Shown here piece after piece: positions 23,545-35,300 of a DNA stretch of 62,289 nt. Source of the stretch: Zygnema cylindricum (lineage: Eukaryota; Streptophyta; Zygnematophyceae; Zygnematales; Zygnemataceae); assembly GCA_037447655.1 (NCBI GenBank), contig JBBHKE010003033.1, positions 1 to 62,289 on the forward strand, in the 5' to 3' direction. Position numbers and translations under genes: made by a program. The notes beneath the pieces are model-generated. The model was not told where the DNA came from, made no database searches, and worked only from the letters and a program-made list of their open reading frames with translations. Positions within the stretch are counted from its first letter, which is position 1. Every line of letters starts with the position of its first letter.

Positions 23545-25387
23545 CAATCTTAATGACAATCTTATTTACGACGATGGTATTTTATTTCCGGTTTTTCCGA
23601 AAATCGTCTTTTTCCAGTTTTCTTAGAACTTTTCCTTTTTTTCCTTTCTTCAAAAAGTCTATGAGCCTTTGTTCTGTTCTGTTCGATTTACGTTCTATGA
23701 TTCTTGTTCCTTTACGGAAAATATATGTGCCAGGTCTTCTTAGGATTGACTCTTTTTGACAATTATAATTTTGAGAGTTTGTTACATGTGCAAAACCCTG
23801 TCACTCAGTTCAATAATGTACTAGTGTAAATAAACACCGGTCAAGGAATCTAATGTTAAGAGATTTAGTTTTTCTGAAAGGCTATTTCAATTTTTTTTGA
23901 CTCCTTGACCTGGAATTGCTGAGGACGAGGCATTGTTTAAATTGTATGTTTGTAATCTCCTATCATTATTGAAATGCAAAATTCCCTTTATGTGTCTGTT
24001 TGTGACCTGTATGATGTAACCGATAAAGATCAGATTGCTTTATTTTTTTATTATGGCACTGAGAAAGATAAATCTCTGCTTTAATTTGTTATTATGGATG
24101 AAACTTATGGCACCGATAAAGACCAGACTGCCTTAATAATGTTGCTATTGATTAAGTTAAATGACACTTACAAAGTTTATACTGCTTCAATATTATATCA
24201 TGGATGAAATTGATGATACCGTTAAAGATTAAATTTGCTTTAATTTGTTACTAAAGAGTAAAGTCCGAAAACATAGAAACATCTGTCAAGCTCATAAGAA
24301 TTGGCGCGTTAACTGAGAAATAACACCCGCGTCTCTCAACCACTATGCTTTTGAATACATTGTTCAACACATTTTTTGGAGTTAAAAATGGACATCTTGT
24401 TACAAATATGTCCTTCATTTTAAATTTGTAAGGGAATGAGGTTTAGTGTACACGTTAAAGCACAATATAACATATAATAGATTTAATAAGATAAGGGTTG
24501 GTCATTAACTTGATAAGCCATAAATGGGCCTTAAAAATCCCAAAGGCGATGTGACATAAAAAAAAAACATCAATCTGAAGTTAACTAGTGTTGCAACAAA
24601 ATATTACTACTTTAAAAGAAGTCACAAATTACCACTAATGCTTTCTCTCTACTTGAACTCGCTAAACTTTACACTTTACGGGACAAATATTTCGTCACAA
24701 AATCTTATTTGAGCTCAATTTCCATTTCCGTTTCCTTTTGGTCTCCTCCATTAGCTTGTGTTTGTCATTTCGTGTGTTTCATTTTTCTCTCTGTGTTTTT
24801 TCATTTTTCGTTTGTTTGTTTTTTGTGGGTTTTTTCAGTCTCATTTCAGCATGTCCTTTCTTTTGTTTCCATGCACCAAAATGGTTTATCATCTGGCGGT
24901 TTTAATAATCATAATAATAATAATGAAAAAAACTTATTATTTGAAGTTGACTTTCTAGTGGTAGATTTGGTACACGTCAGTAGTCTACACTATTCGCGAC
25001 TAAATCAAACAATGGCAGTCGTGTTTTTCTTTGTACAAAGAAATAAAAAAAGTTTAATTAACACCATACACACAATGGTCAACCAGTTCTCAGTACTATT
25101 ACATTCAGATTCGTATTAACAGTGAGATAGAGATAAATCATTTTTTTTTCTGGAATCCTTCTTTGCATTCAACAAAAGCACAAAAAAAGGCCAAATTTAT
25201 ATTACATCGAAAAATCCACATCTGATCCAAATTCTTCCTCGGTTGTTTTCTCGGTTTTATAAGCAAGGATCTAAACCTTTTTCCTTTTTCGAAATACAAT
25301 GACAGTTGTCAGAGTTCTATTTCTCAAAGCTAAACTGTTATTAGTGTAATTTTCTCCAACTAAGGATCATTAAAAATTTAGTTCTGC
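23545..25387. other. intergenic, no gene recognised
   Basis: AT-rich sequence with T-tracts. It includes the 3' flank of the coiled-coil gene. No exon-like or repeated structure could be supported. Confidence 0.5.
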
Positions 25388-25798
25388 CTATTTTTGAAAT
25401 CCTCCATGTGGATTGTCATCCGGAGGAACAAGATGTCCAAGAACTCCGGACTTTCCGGGAGCAGGAGGCATCTCCAACTCCGTCATCTCCCTGCATGCCT
25501 CCTTGACTGCCACGTGTTCCTCGTGAACCAGCACCACCTTTTGTCTGTAGCCACGTGGATAGTACTTGATGTCGTACACTTTCCCCGCCTCTGTGTTTGG
25601 AATCCATGGCCGCTCTCTTGGAGATCCTGGGAAAGAAGTTCTCTTCTCAGATGGAGACTGTGGAGGTGGAGAGTAAAGAGAGGAAGCAGCTGGACCTGAG
25701 ACTTTCCATGGTGCCCGATAAAGATGGAGGATGTCTTTTATGACTTGCTTGGTAGTGGAAGAGGCTATCTCAAACGTCGATTTGAGGGAGGGAGGCAT
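25388..25798 (-). CDS. small basic protein, possibly a complex I accessory subunit of NDUFA7/B14.5a type
   Basis: Single-exon ORF of 136 residues, ATG at 25796-25798, stop at 25388. The central part APWKVSGPA ... GKVYDIKYYPRGYRQ followed by a helical charged segment resembles, from memory, a small mitochondrial protein family in plants that I associate with the NADH dehydrogenase subunit NDUFA7. This is a weak recognition, not an alignment. There are no membrane segments or signal peptide. Upstream of the ATG in the message sense is a run of AACCCTAAAA-type repeats similar to plant telo-boxes in 5' regions. If the family call is wrong it should be read as a hypothetical protein. Confidence 0.5.
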   Translation of the reverse strand: MPPSLKSTFEIASSTTKQVIKDILHLYRAPWKVSGPAASSLYSPPPQSPSEKRTSFPGSPRERPWIPNTEAGKVYDIKYYPRGYRQKVVLVHEEHVAVKEACREMTELEMPPAPGKSGVLGHLVPPDDNPHGGFQK

Positions 25799-25810
25799 GA
25801 GAGTCAGCTT

Positions 25811-25860
25811 TTAGGGTTTTTTAGGGTTTTTTAGGGTTTTTTAGAGTTTTTTAGAGTGTT
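25811..25860. repeat. five 10-bp repeats TTTTAGGGTT (telomere-like / telo-box tract)
   Basis: Three perfect TTTTAGGGTT units followed by two variants (TTTTAGAGTT and TTTTAGAGTG), just upstream of the minus-strand ORF start. In that orientation it reads AACCCTAAAA. The 10 bp period does not fit a simple telomere array; a 5'-UTR/promoter telo-box-like element is more likely. Confidence 0.75.
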
Positions 25861-26649
25861 TTGATTTTTTTTTTGTGGATGAGAAGGTTGGCGGAATGGC
25901 TTAAGAAAAGATAAAGGTGAATAGATTATAGATTAAGATTTAAATTACTAATTTTGGTGACAAGTTTATAGCTTGTAGCTTTCCACCGGTTGGCTATCTC
26001 AGTTTTTAATAGATGTCGATACCTCCCCTTTTTTTTTTTTTTTTTTAACTCTTTCTATCTGAATCATTTAGATGTGTATTTTATTTTGAGTTTTAACCTT
26101 TCTCGTTCACGAGTTTCTGAGTTTTTTCTTTTCTATGGAAGTTTTTTCTTTAAAAAAAAAATTAGAAAAATGTTGGGAGTATGTAGAATCGCATAACAAA
26201 AGAAACAAAAAAAATTCCGTGCTTCAGCAACGATTTCGAACATTCTGATTGCATGCCCCTTCCAATGCGGAGCCACGTGGACGCAGCCAGCGCGATGTAC
26301 TTTTCATGCAGCTCGAGCTCATCAACGGCTGAAATTTAACCTCAATTTTCAAAGAAAACGTACGTAATCTGGACGGCCAGATGCATGCTTCAAAAATTGG
26401 AATAGGGCTACCGTCGATTCTATAAAAATAACTTTGTCACGAAGAGTGCCCGCTCTGGTTTCCGTCACATCCGACGGTCTTAATCTGTCGCTAATATTTT
26501 ATTTTGACGGCGGCGATTCGCTAATTTTATGTAAAGGGAATCTCTGCACGAATCATAATCGACGGGGACATCGCAGGAGATTAAAAACCTTGCAAAAATA
26601 AAAATAAGTGTCAGAAGTCATTCAGAGCCCTCCAGTATTTGCGGAGGAG

Positions 26650-26660
26650 TTATATATCTA
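26650..26660 (+). promoter_or_regulatory. candidate TATA box of the H2B gene
   Basis: TTATATATCTA lies about 160 bp upstream of the H2B start codon. No other histone promoter motif was recognised, and the distance allows a 5' UTR of about 130 bases. Confidence 0.4.
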
Positions 26661-26814
26661 ACCTTAATTTCTAAATTTCTGCATAGCATAAGTTTTCCTT
26701 AAGAGCCGTCACCGCCACCCTTTCTCTTGGTTTAAGTGTTAAAAGTGTTTTGTGCTAAACTTTTTTGACTTTTAGTGAGCTTGTGAAAGTTTTTCTGAAA
26801 CTCTTTGCAAAATT

Positions 26815-27517
26815 ATGGCTCCTAAGAATGAAGAAAAGAATCCTGAGAAGGGCCAAAAGACGAAGGGGAAGAAGCAACCAGCAGGAAAGTCGCCGGTTAC
26901 GGCTTCACAAGAGAAGCCTGAGAAAAGAAAGGGGAAAAAGAAAGGAGGCGCAAAAAGAGGAACCGAGACTTATAAAATCTACATTTACAAGGTTCTCAAG
27001 CAGGTATTGTTTTCCTTTTCCTTGGTATTGTTGGTTTACTAAATTATCTTGGCGTATCTGCTGAGCCATCTTTCTTTGCGGCTCATTTACCGTTTATTCG
27101 ACTTTTTTCACTTTCGTCTTTTTCATTTTGTGATTTTTCCTTTGATAATCTCAGATACATCTCTTTCTTTTATTAATCTTATCATATTCCTTTTTATTCC
27201 TTTTTATCACTTGATTGTTGATAGTCAAAATCCTCACGCATGTCATGTTTTTTCACATTGTTTTGGAAAAAATGAAAAAAATACAGGTTCATCCAGACAC
27301 TGGAATATCTTCCAAGGCCATGTCAATCATGAACTCTTTCGTGAATGATATATTTGAAAAACTCGCTTCGGAAGCGTCTCGTTTGGCTCGGTACAACAAA
27401 AAACCGACCATCACGTCACGAGAGATTCAAACTGCTGTACGTTTGACTCTTCCGGGAGAACTTGCGAAACATGCTGTTTCTGAAGGCACTAAAGCCGTCA
27501 CCAAATTTCAGCAGTAA
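26815..27517 (+). CDS. histone H2B (two exons)
   Basis: Core nucleosome histone that pairs with H2A in the nucleus. Exons 26815-27003 and 27287-27517 (GT-AG intron of 283 bp) give 139 residues. The N-terminal tail is Lys-rich ([20 protein letters not shown]). The histone fold begins at [20 protein letters not shown], contains [19 protein letters not shown] and [20 protein letters not shown], and ends [22 protein letters not shown] with the conserved ubiquitylatable lysine in GTKAVTKF. The tail length and the [14 protein letters not shown] core match plant H2B. The intron falls exactly between KVLKQ and VHPD. An intron in H2B suggests a polyadenylated replacement-type gene; no histone 3' stem-loop was noticed. 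Confidence 0.96.
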
Positions 27518-29354
27518 GCTGGTTAACTTGAAAAAGCCGTCAAAGAATGGATCCACTTGTGAATACTTCCATTGAAGATTCTAAAAGTTTGTGAGTTAGT
27601 TTGAGCCAGATGTGCCCGAGTTTAAGACAGGTTAAGCTGGCTGTACAGAGTCACTGAGGGGGGAGTCGATAAGTTGAAGGTTGATATAAGTCAAGGGTCG
27701 TTAAAGGAACCTGAAGGATCAAGTTTAAAAAATGGTTTTTGTAGGAAGATATTGGTTGTTTACATACTTGGAGAAATATGGGTATTTGTTTTGAACCACA
27801 TGGTTCTATTCATAATGAACACTATTGGCAAGAATGTATCTTGATATCTATTGAGGTAGAAGGCAGAGTACTCGATGCACATATTTCGATCAACAGCATT
27901 ATCATAGTGCTCAAACATGCGAAGGATATTATTTCGGCATTGTTGTTAGTTCTTTACTCCAGTGAGTCGGCATTTCAAGTTTTTTGTCATCAAAAGTTGA
28001 TTTAGTTTGCCCTAAACACAGTATTTCCTTAACGATTAGCCTAAGAGAAAAGTATATTCAATATGACAAATTTCGAAAACTATGCTTTAGACTTTTTAGA
28101 ACTACAATCTGATGTTACAACATACATATTTTAGAACTATAATCCGAATCATACTTTCTGAAGTCTTTCATATTCAATCTACTTTTCCTCACCCGACTGG
28201 ACCCCCAGCCCTGCTGAACATAAATGGTATACTTGTTATTCATATATGGTGGTCAGTGCAAACTAAATCGACAAGTCCATTCATGGTTTGCGCTAATTTG
28301 AGATTTGGGGACAAAGAAATTTAGACGGCAACTTCGAGGAGTAACAAAGGCGTTCATGGCATCTTTGGGCGTGCTTTAAATTTGGTGAAATAAGAGTATT
28401 TAAGATGATGTTGTTGATCAAATCATTTGGCCCGAGTTCTCCACTTATTGTCACTTGCATGACAATGAAGTTGAATTTTGCGAAGTTCCTGATGTGATAT
28501 GTGTATTTAGTGTGTATTTATTGAGATATTTGAATCATATTTTCTGAAATTTCTAGACCAATTTTTTTTTCTTCGCACAACTGGAGGCTTTACCATACCA
28601 CTCAAGGCAAATCGGTATTGATATGCAACATCGATGGCAAATTGGTTTCCTTATTCTTTTTTGCGCAATTTTCCCGCAAGGATAAAGGAATTGAGATGAA
28701 AACTTAATGAAGACCTAACAAAAAGGTGTGCAGAACATCCATTGGCAGTTAAAAATTGGAGAAATAGTAGCCTCAATAAATCACTTCGTGGACTGCAAAG
28801 AATGTGTACTGTCCGTCATTACTGCTCTATGACGTGTGTTGGATACTTTATTTAGAGATTTCTTGTACTATCTAAAGCAAAGTGCGAATGTTTTTGTGTG
28901 CTTTTGTGTCAGCGTTGTTTCTTATTCGCATATGCTAGTCTAGGCTGTGGTAATAGTCACATCCAGGTAAATTGGTTAAATATTTAAGCTTCTAATATTT
29001 CCACTGAAAAATTGGCACTCAAAACTTTATAAAATTCTGACAAGAAATTGGCACTTTGCTATTTAATTGGCAGTGCATAAACGCAATGACACAAATTAAA
29101 TGGAGAATATCTAAGAACACCTACATTGATTTTTCTTACGCCTAGGAACCCTATTTGTCTGTCTTTTCTACAAACGATCTCCATCTATTCTTCAGGCACT
29201 TATATCTAAAATTGTATCTAAAATGATCACTCAGTAGCCTTTTTAAGAAAATTTTAAATTTCTTGTGTTAAACTATTGACCTTCTATATCTGCTCTACTT
29301 TATGCCTCTTGTACTTTGGGAGTTCCCTTGTCGTGTTGAGGTTTGTCCTTAACA
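27518..29354. other. intergenic, no gene recognised
   Basis: AT-rich sequence between the H2B stop and the convergent 3' end of the PPR gene. Short ORFs lack splice or homology support. Confidence 0.5.
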
Positions 29355-32300
29355 CTATTTTCGTCTGACGAGCCACGCATTCAGTGCGGCAGCAGGAATA
29401 ATTAGTGTTCCCTTTTCCGTCTCTGTCATTTTTGAAGGTTTCGGTACAAGTGTTCCATCTCTGTTTGCATCTCTACCTCCTTTCAAGTCTATTTTTTCTG
29501 CATTCTCAAACATTTTCGTCACTCGTCTTAATGTAAAATCCGGTCTCCCACTACCTCCTCTCTGCCAACTCCGCCCTAATCCAGCCCCAAGTGTTGGCTC
29601 CCCGATACCAGTCCATCTCTCCTTTTTCTCTTTTTTCTCCGAGTCTACCACCGAGCCGCTCTCAACTACAATTCTTGACCGTTGTATTTCCCCATTAATT
29701 ACCGTCTCCCTCTCTTCATCCTTCCTATTTTTTCCCCCCCCATTAATTACTTGCTTTCGCTCTTCATCCTCTTGGTTTTGTTTTTCCCCATTGACTACCT
29801 TCTCTCTCTCTTCATCCTCTCGGTTTTGTGACATCAATACAGGAAGACAAAGTACGTCTCGCAGAAGATGTAAAACTTCGACTTTAACACCAGATCGCAC
29901 TTCATCTGAACCGGTAGAGATCAATAGATTATCGAAAACTTCTTGACCTGTCCTCCCTCCCTCCTCCCCGTCTCCTTGTTCAGAAAAGGAAGCTAGAAAA
30001 TTAACATCCAAATATATTTTCCAGAAAAAGGAAATAGTAGAAAGACCTTTTGCGAATGGACTCAGTAAGATGTATACAAAGCTATTGAAAGAGAAAGTGA
30101 AACATAATCCAACAATGTCAACCACTGTCTGCAATGAGAGAAAAACCAAAAACAAATACTAAATCGGTATGGACGACAAGTAAGGACACAGTATCTGAAA
30201 GACCTGTATCAGTAGTGTTTAAGCACTTTAGTAACCAGTTCAAAATAGCGGAACCAATATTTACGATGTTCTTGTCAGCAAATTTTACTATAAAGCATTC
30301 ATAAAATCTCAAACCGCCATTTTAAAAATGGTGCAAGACTTCTCGTTCTTGTAAATTTGAGACTGTGCCACACTACAGACAGTAGCAACATACCACATTT
30401 ATGACGCTCCTTGATGATCCGAAGGACAGAAAGGACGGCCGTCCGAGATTCAGCCTGAACCAAAAACAAAAATATGATATTATAAGATATTATATCCAAA
30501 ATTGTAGCAATAGCAATAAGACCCAAGATAGTATCCAGGCGTCCAAAAAGGACACAAAGTGCATGAACAGTGCCACATCGTTCCTGACATAGTCTTAATG
30601 ACACAAAATTTTCCCCATGAGGTCGGTTTTTTTTATACCAGTATGTTTCAAACTTCACATATTTAAGGTTTCGAGTTTTTGTTCTCAAAGTTCAATTGAT
30701 TTCCGCGATATTTAGTTCAGCTCAAATGTATCTTCTCCCAATGACTGTTTTAGACGTTCGATAAAAAATGCCGTTGTAGGCCTCAAAACGAGCGCCCGCC
30801 AAAATACCATATTTCAAATTTATAAAATAATGATAATAACAGAAACTATTATTACATTATAATCATTATTACTCCAAATAATATAAGAACAATTATAAAA
30901 TGCCTGAAGAACTACGACATAGAGCAATATTACATGAGTATTTTTTTCCGACGCCGTAGTGTGAAAGTCACTCTGTACAAATTATCACTTTATACAACGA
31001 CATATTAAAATCCACTTACAAGTTGTCGATGATGCCGTCAGTTATGCAGTTATAATGTGAAATGGAAGTATTGTCCTATCGTAATTGACGCATCAATTAT
31101 TTTTTATAGACAGCCACCCATATTTGTTCAGTCCTCACCTTTGAAAGGCCCCTGAGATCAACAGTTAATAGATCCTGCTCAGGACCCTTGCGATCGTGAC
31201 GGGCCACCTTCTCCATGAGCCGTTCGGTGAAGTCCAGCGCATTTCCTCTACTTCCCTCTCCTTCGTTATCCAGTGAAATAACGGGTCTTTCCAAATGCTT
31301 TTCCTCTTCTTGTCTCTGTCGCGGTGAATTCTCATCAAGGGCTCCCTCAGCCCATTCCTCCAGGAGTCCCTTTAGGAGATGATCATTTGCAGCATATCTG
31401 GAAAACATACTTTCAAAAGTTTGTTTTAATCGGAGTTTATTTGAGTCACAATCTGTTAGAGAATCGCAAGTGTTAAAGACGTCATGAATGTCACATGATT
31501 ATCAAGACACCTGGAACATCTGAACAAATCTGAAGATTTATACATTCCACAGTAGTTAAAAAGATTGATCAGTAAGCTTCTCCTGTCCACATGCAATCCT
31601 CACCAACGGAAATTCTTCACAACAGAATTCTTAACCGATGAATATCTTCACATGGAAAGTTTTAGCAATAAAACTTAATGAAGAAAGACAATGAAAATTT
31701 TCAAAATAAAAGTCTTAACAAGACTTAACCATGAAAAGTCTCAACCATGAAAACCTTCATAATGACAGCCTTAAAAATGAAAATGTTCGCAATAGAGGTC
31801 TTCACAATGAAAACTGTTCACAATGCAAACCCTCGATGAAAACCTTTGCAGTGGAGGTCTTCACTATGAAAATTGTTCGTGAAAGTGTTCATGAAGGATA
31901 TGTTCACAAAGGAAGTGTTCAAAAATAATGTTCAGAGTGTTCACATTTATAGTGTTGGTCTTACCCGGCTGCCCGCATGTCGTGATAGAGGGCGAGAGCC
32001 CGCTGCACATTTCGCACAGCACCGCCACCTGGCTGCTGACGCAGCAAAGTAGTATACGTCACCTGGACCGTCACACAGATAAAAGAAAACGTTTTTTAGG
32101 GTTTGACTCGCACTCTCTTCCCCCTGTCAGACCCTGCTGCATAGCAACAGTCGATACCAGAAAAATGAGCAGATTTTCTATGGACCATAACACTTACTCC
32201 CTCTCCATCTCTCCCTCCCTTTCCCTCTCCCCCACCAACTCCCTCCCCTCCTCCCCGCCTTCCCCATCCTCCCTCTCCCCCTCCCCTCTCGCTCCTCTCC

Positions 32301-35300
32301 CCCCTCTCTCACTCTCTCTCTCTCCCCCCCTCTCTCTCTCACACACAGACACTTGCTGCATAACTACGGTCAATACCAGGAAAATGAAGCAGGTTTTTAA
32401 TGGACCCCAACAGCCTTTCCCTGCCTCCCCTTGGTCACACCCTTTTGCCGAACTACGGTCTGATACTAAAAAAATTAGCAGATTTACTTTCCCCTTCAAA
32501 CATCAAAACTGTGTTAAAAGTTTTCGATAAATTGAAAAGGACCGAGTATCAATATTCTATCCTGTTCTCGTCAAATATGTATAAGGAGTAAATGACTATC
32601 AACTAAGAAAATTAAGCAAACATGTTTCATATCAACCTCCGGACAGTAAAAGAGAGACACGGAGAGAGAGGACAAGGCGAGGGCAGGGGGGTGCAAGGGA
32701 GTGAGAGAAAGAGAGAGAGGAGAAGGGAAGGGGTTGTCTCCTACCAGATTTGGTCGGACGCCAGCTGTCTTCATGTCTTTGAGGACAGAGTAAGCCATGT
32801 TTTCGTCTCCACCCCTAATACATGCCTGCATTCCTTCTCTATTCCATAACCGTAATTCAGAGGCATTCGAGCCATAAGACAATCAATCTGTTAAAAAATA
32901 ATGAAAAGCTAACAATTGCTTTCAACATAAGAGACATTCTCAAAAAAAAAGATGGGAAAAAAAATGCTTTGCATAGACTTGGTGTCATTTTCTTTTTTCC
33001 TTTTTTTTTTATGACTTTGTTAATAATAGGCGTACCTTTATGAGAGCTGTATACGACACGACATCTGCAGGTACTCGGTTATTTTGCATGTCCTTGAATA
33101 CCTGCAGAAATTTCAAAATTATTCACATGAATTTTTGTCTCTTGATTATGTTATGAATCTCTGAAAGCTTGTCATGGATGATTCAAATTTACTGTCAAAT
33201 CAATGATACCAAAAGAAAAATCAATGAATATCTCCAAACGGCAATGTCAGTTAAGGCGTTGTCTCATTAATTTCTCTGCAGTTGGTTTTCGACAGAATTT
33301 CAGCCTGAGCTCCAGCAAATTTAGGAGTCAGAGCCTGGCAAAAGCACACATTCACGACGGACGTTTACTTGTATTTCCAAAATCTCCCCCATGGACGGAG
33401 CCCCATGTCATCCAAAGAAGTACAGAAAACTCTTCGTTCTAAACATTTTCGACCTTATTTCCGTCCATGCACGTCAGACTACGAATTAACATCATTTCAA
33501 CAACGAAACAAGTGGATGGGCCTTCAAAAAAACCCACCTGGAAAAACCTTATGAGAACAATAATAATATACCCAAAAAGCTAATGCACCCAGAAAAACAC
33601 TGTAAGAACCACAATACAGCCCAACAATTAATATACCGTGATAAACCTTGTGAAATTAGCAGCATACGGTACCCAAAAAAGCTGATAACGCAGCTTAAAA
33701 CTTCCTTGTGAAACCAACAATTAATCCACATTTCTACGCACCTCCAAGGCACCTGAAAGATCACCACAAGTTCCATGGGCGTCCAAAACAGCCGCCCAAC
33801 TTTTTTCGTTGGGACGTAAGCCCAACTGCCTCATCTCCTTCATAAGTGCCACAGCTCTCTTCGGTGAACCTCCACAAGCCTTCATAAGTGTATTGTATGT
33901 CACTTCATTTGGGGCACAACGTCCTCCAGATTCTGATTTACGCTTACCGCTACCCTCCACTCTTCTAGAAACTGATCCTCTTTTCCCCGAGACTCCTTCC
34001 TGTTGACCCGTCAACCTCATCTGTTCCACACCTTTCAATAGTTCTGCTTCCTGACCCACTTCTGAATAACTTCCTGAAAATTCTGGATGGAACGAACTGC
34101 CATTTGAAGCAGTACTTATACGATCCTTCCATTCTAATAAATCATCTTCATTTGTCTCTGCCAATGTAGTGGCTAGTTCTGCAGCATCTCCTTCGATAAA
34201 CATTCGACTATCTTTGCTCGTGTCTGAACTACTGCAGCTTTCCCCAGATCCCAGTCCCTCTACCTGACTAGTCCTCTTCCTCCCCTTCCTCTTCCCTCGT
34301 CTTTCTCCTCCCTCCCGAAGTGCCTTTCCCCTTTTTTTCATCTCGTCCAACAAGGCAAATGCACGTTCCTCTTGCCCAGCTTCAGCACATGCATCGATGA
34401 GAGTATTGTAAGTGACAGTGTTTGGTTCCACACCAGCCTCAAGCATTTCCTCAAAAAGTTGAAATGCTTGCTCTACCAAACCTGCCTTGCTACAAGCTCT
34501 CATTAAAGATGTCCATGCCACCACGTTTGGTTTAACATTTGCAGCCTCCATATCATCCTTCACTGCAAGAGCTGCCTGCCAGTCCTTAGCCTCTGCAAAG
34601 ACCTGCAAAAACCTCGAGGACACAAAGTTTCATTCCAAATCAAAAATAACTAATGCCTCTTCAATGTCCATGATTCAAATGTGCGAAAACAATTGGAAGG
34701 GCGATATGTAAAATCCCATACAATAAAATGGTATACCGTAAAATACGCATACAGTACGGGGCAAGCATTTTCAATTTTTTTCATACATTTGAACTATGAT
34801 AATACCACAAACAAGTATAATCCCTGACTGAACAGAAATCGCCTACCCCATCTTGTCTCTTCACTCATTCATCAGGCAACTTGACCATGATATTGCAAGA
34901 TCTAAAATGGAGTCCCATATGCAACAAGTTACCTGAATAATTGAGCTGTAAGAGATCACGTCCAATGTAACATCCCTTGCTGCCGCCCATTTCTTCATGT
35001 CCCGGTAAAGCTTATTGGCTGTTCGAGCTCGACCTGTTCGGGCACATGATTTAAGGAGGACGTTGAAAGTGGCCACATCAGGTTCCACTGCAGCAGCCTG
35101 CCTGAAAATAGCATTTAGCTCTTCCATTATATGTGTATATGCATATGTGAAGGCGGATGTGCATATGATGTCCAGGTGTGTATAATTTGGAGCACACATG
35201 TTGATGGAAATAAAGAAGACAAGATAGTGTTATGGTGAGAGGTCCCTTGAAAATTGATGATTTTGTGAGGAAACAACCTCACTTGAATAGAAAACATTTC

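Noticed and set aside
25811-25860. Chromosome end or true interstitial telomere
   Set aside because: Only five units with a 10 bp period, embedded in ordinary sequence on both sides.
29355-30690. Hydrophobic ORFs suggesting a membrane channel (for example around 30010-30155 and 30400-30600)
   Set aside because: These stretches are intronic T-rich sequence read through in frame. The exon model with CTAG|CTTCC acceptor at 29992 and the 61-base exon 30394-30454 keeps phase and joins an SMR-like domain, so no channel is encoded.
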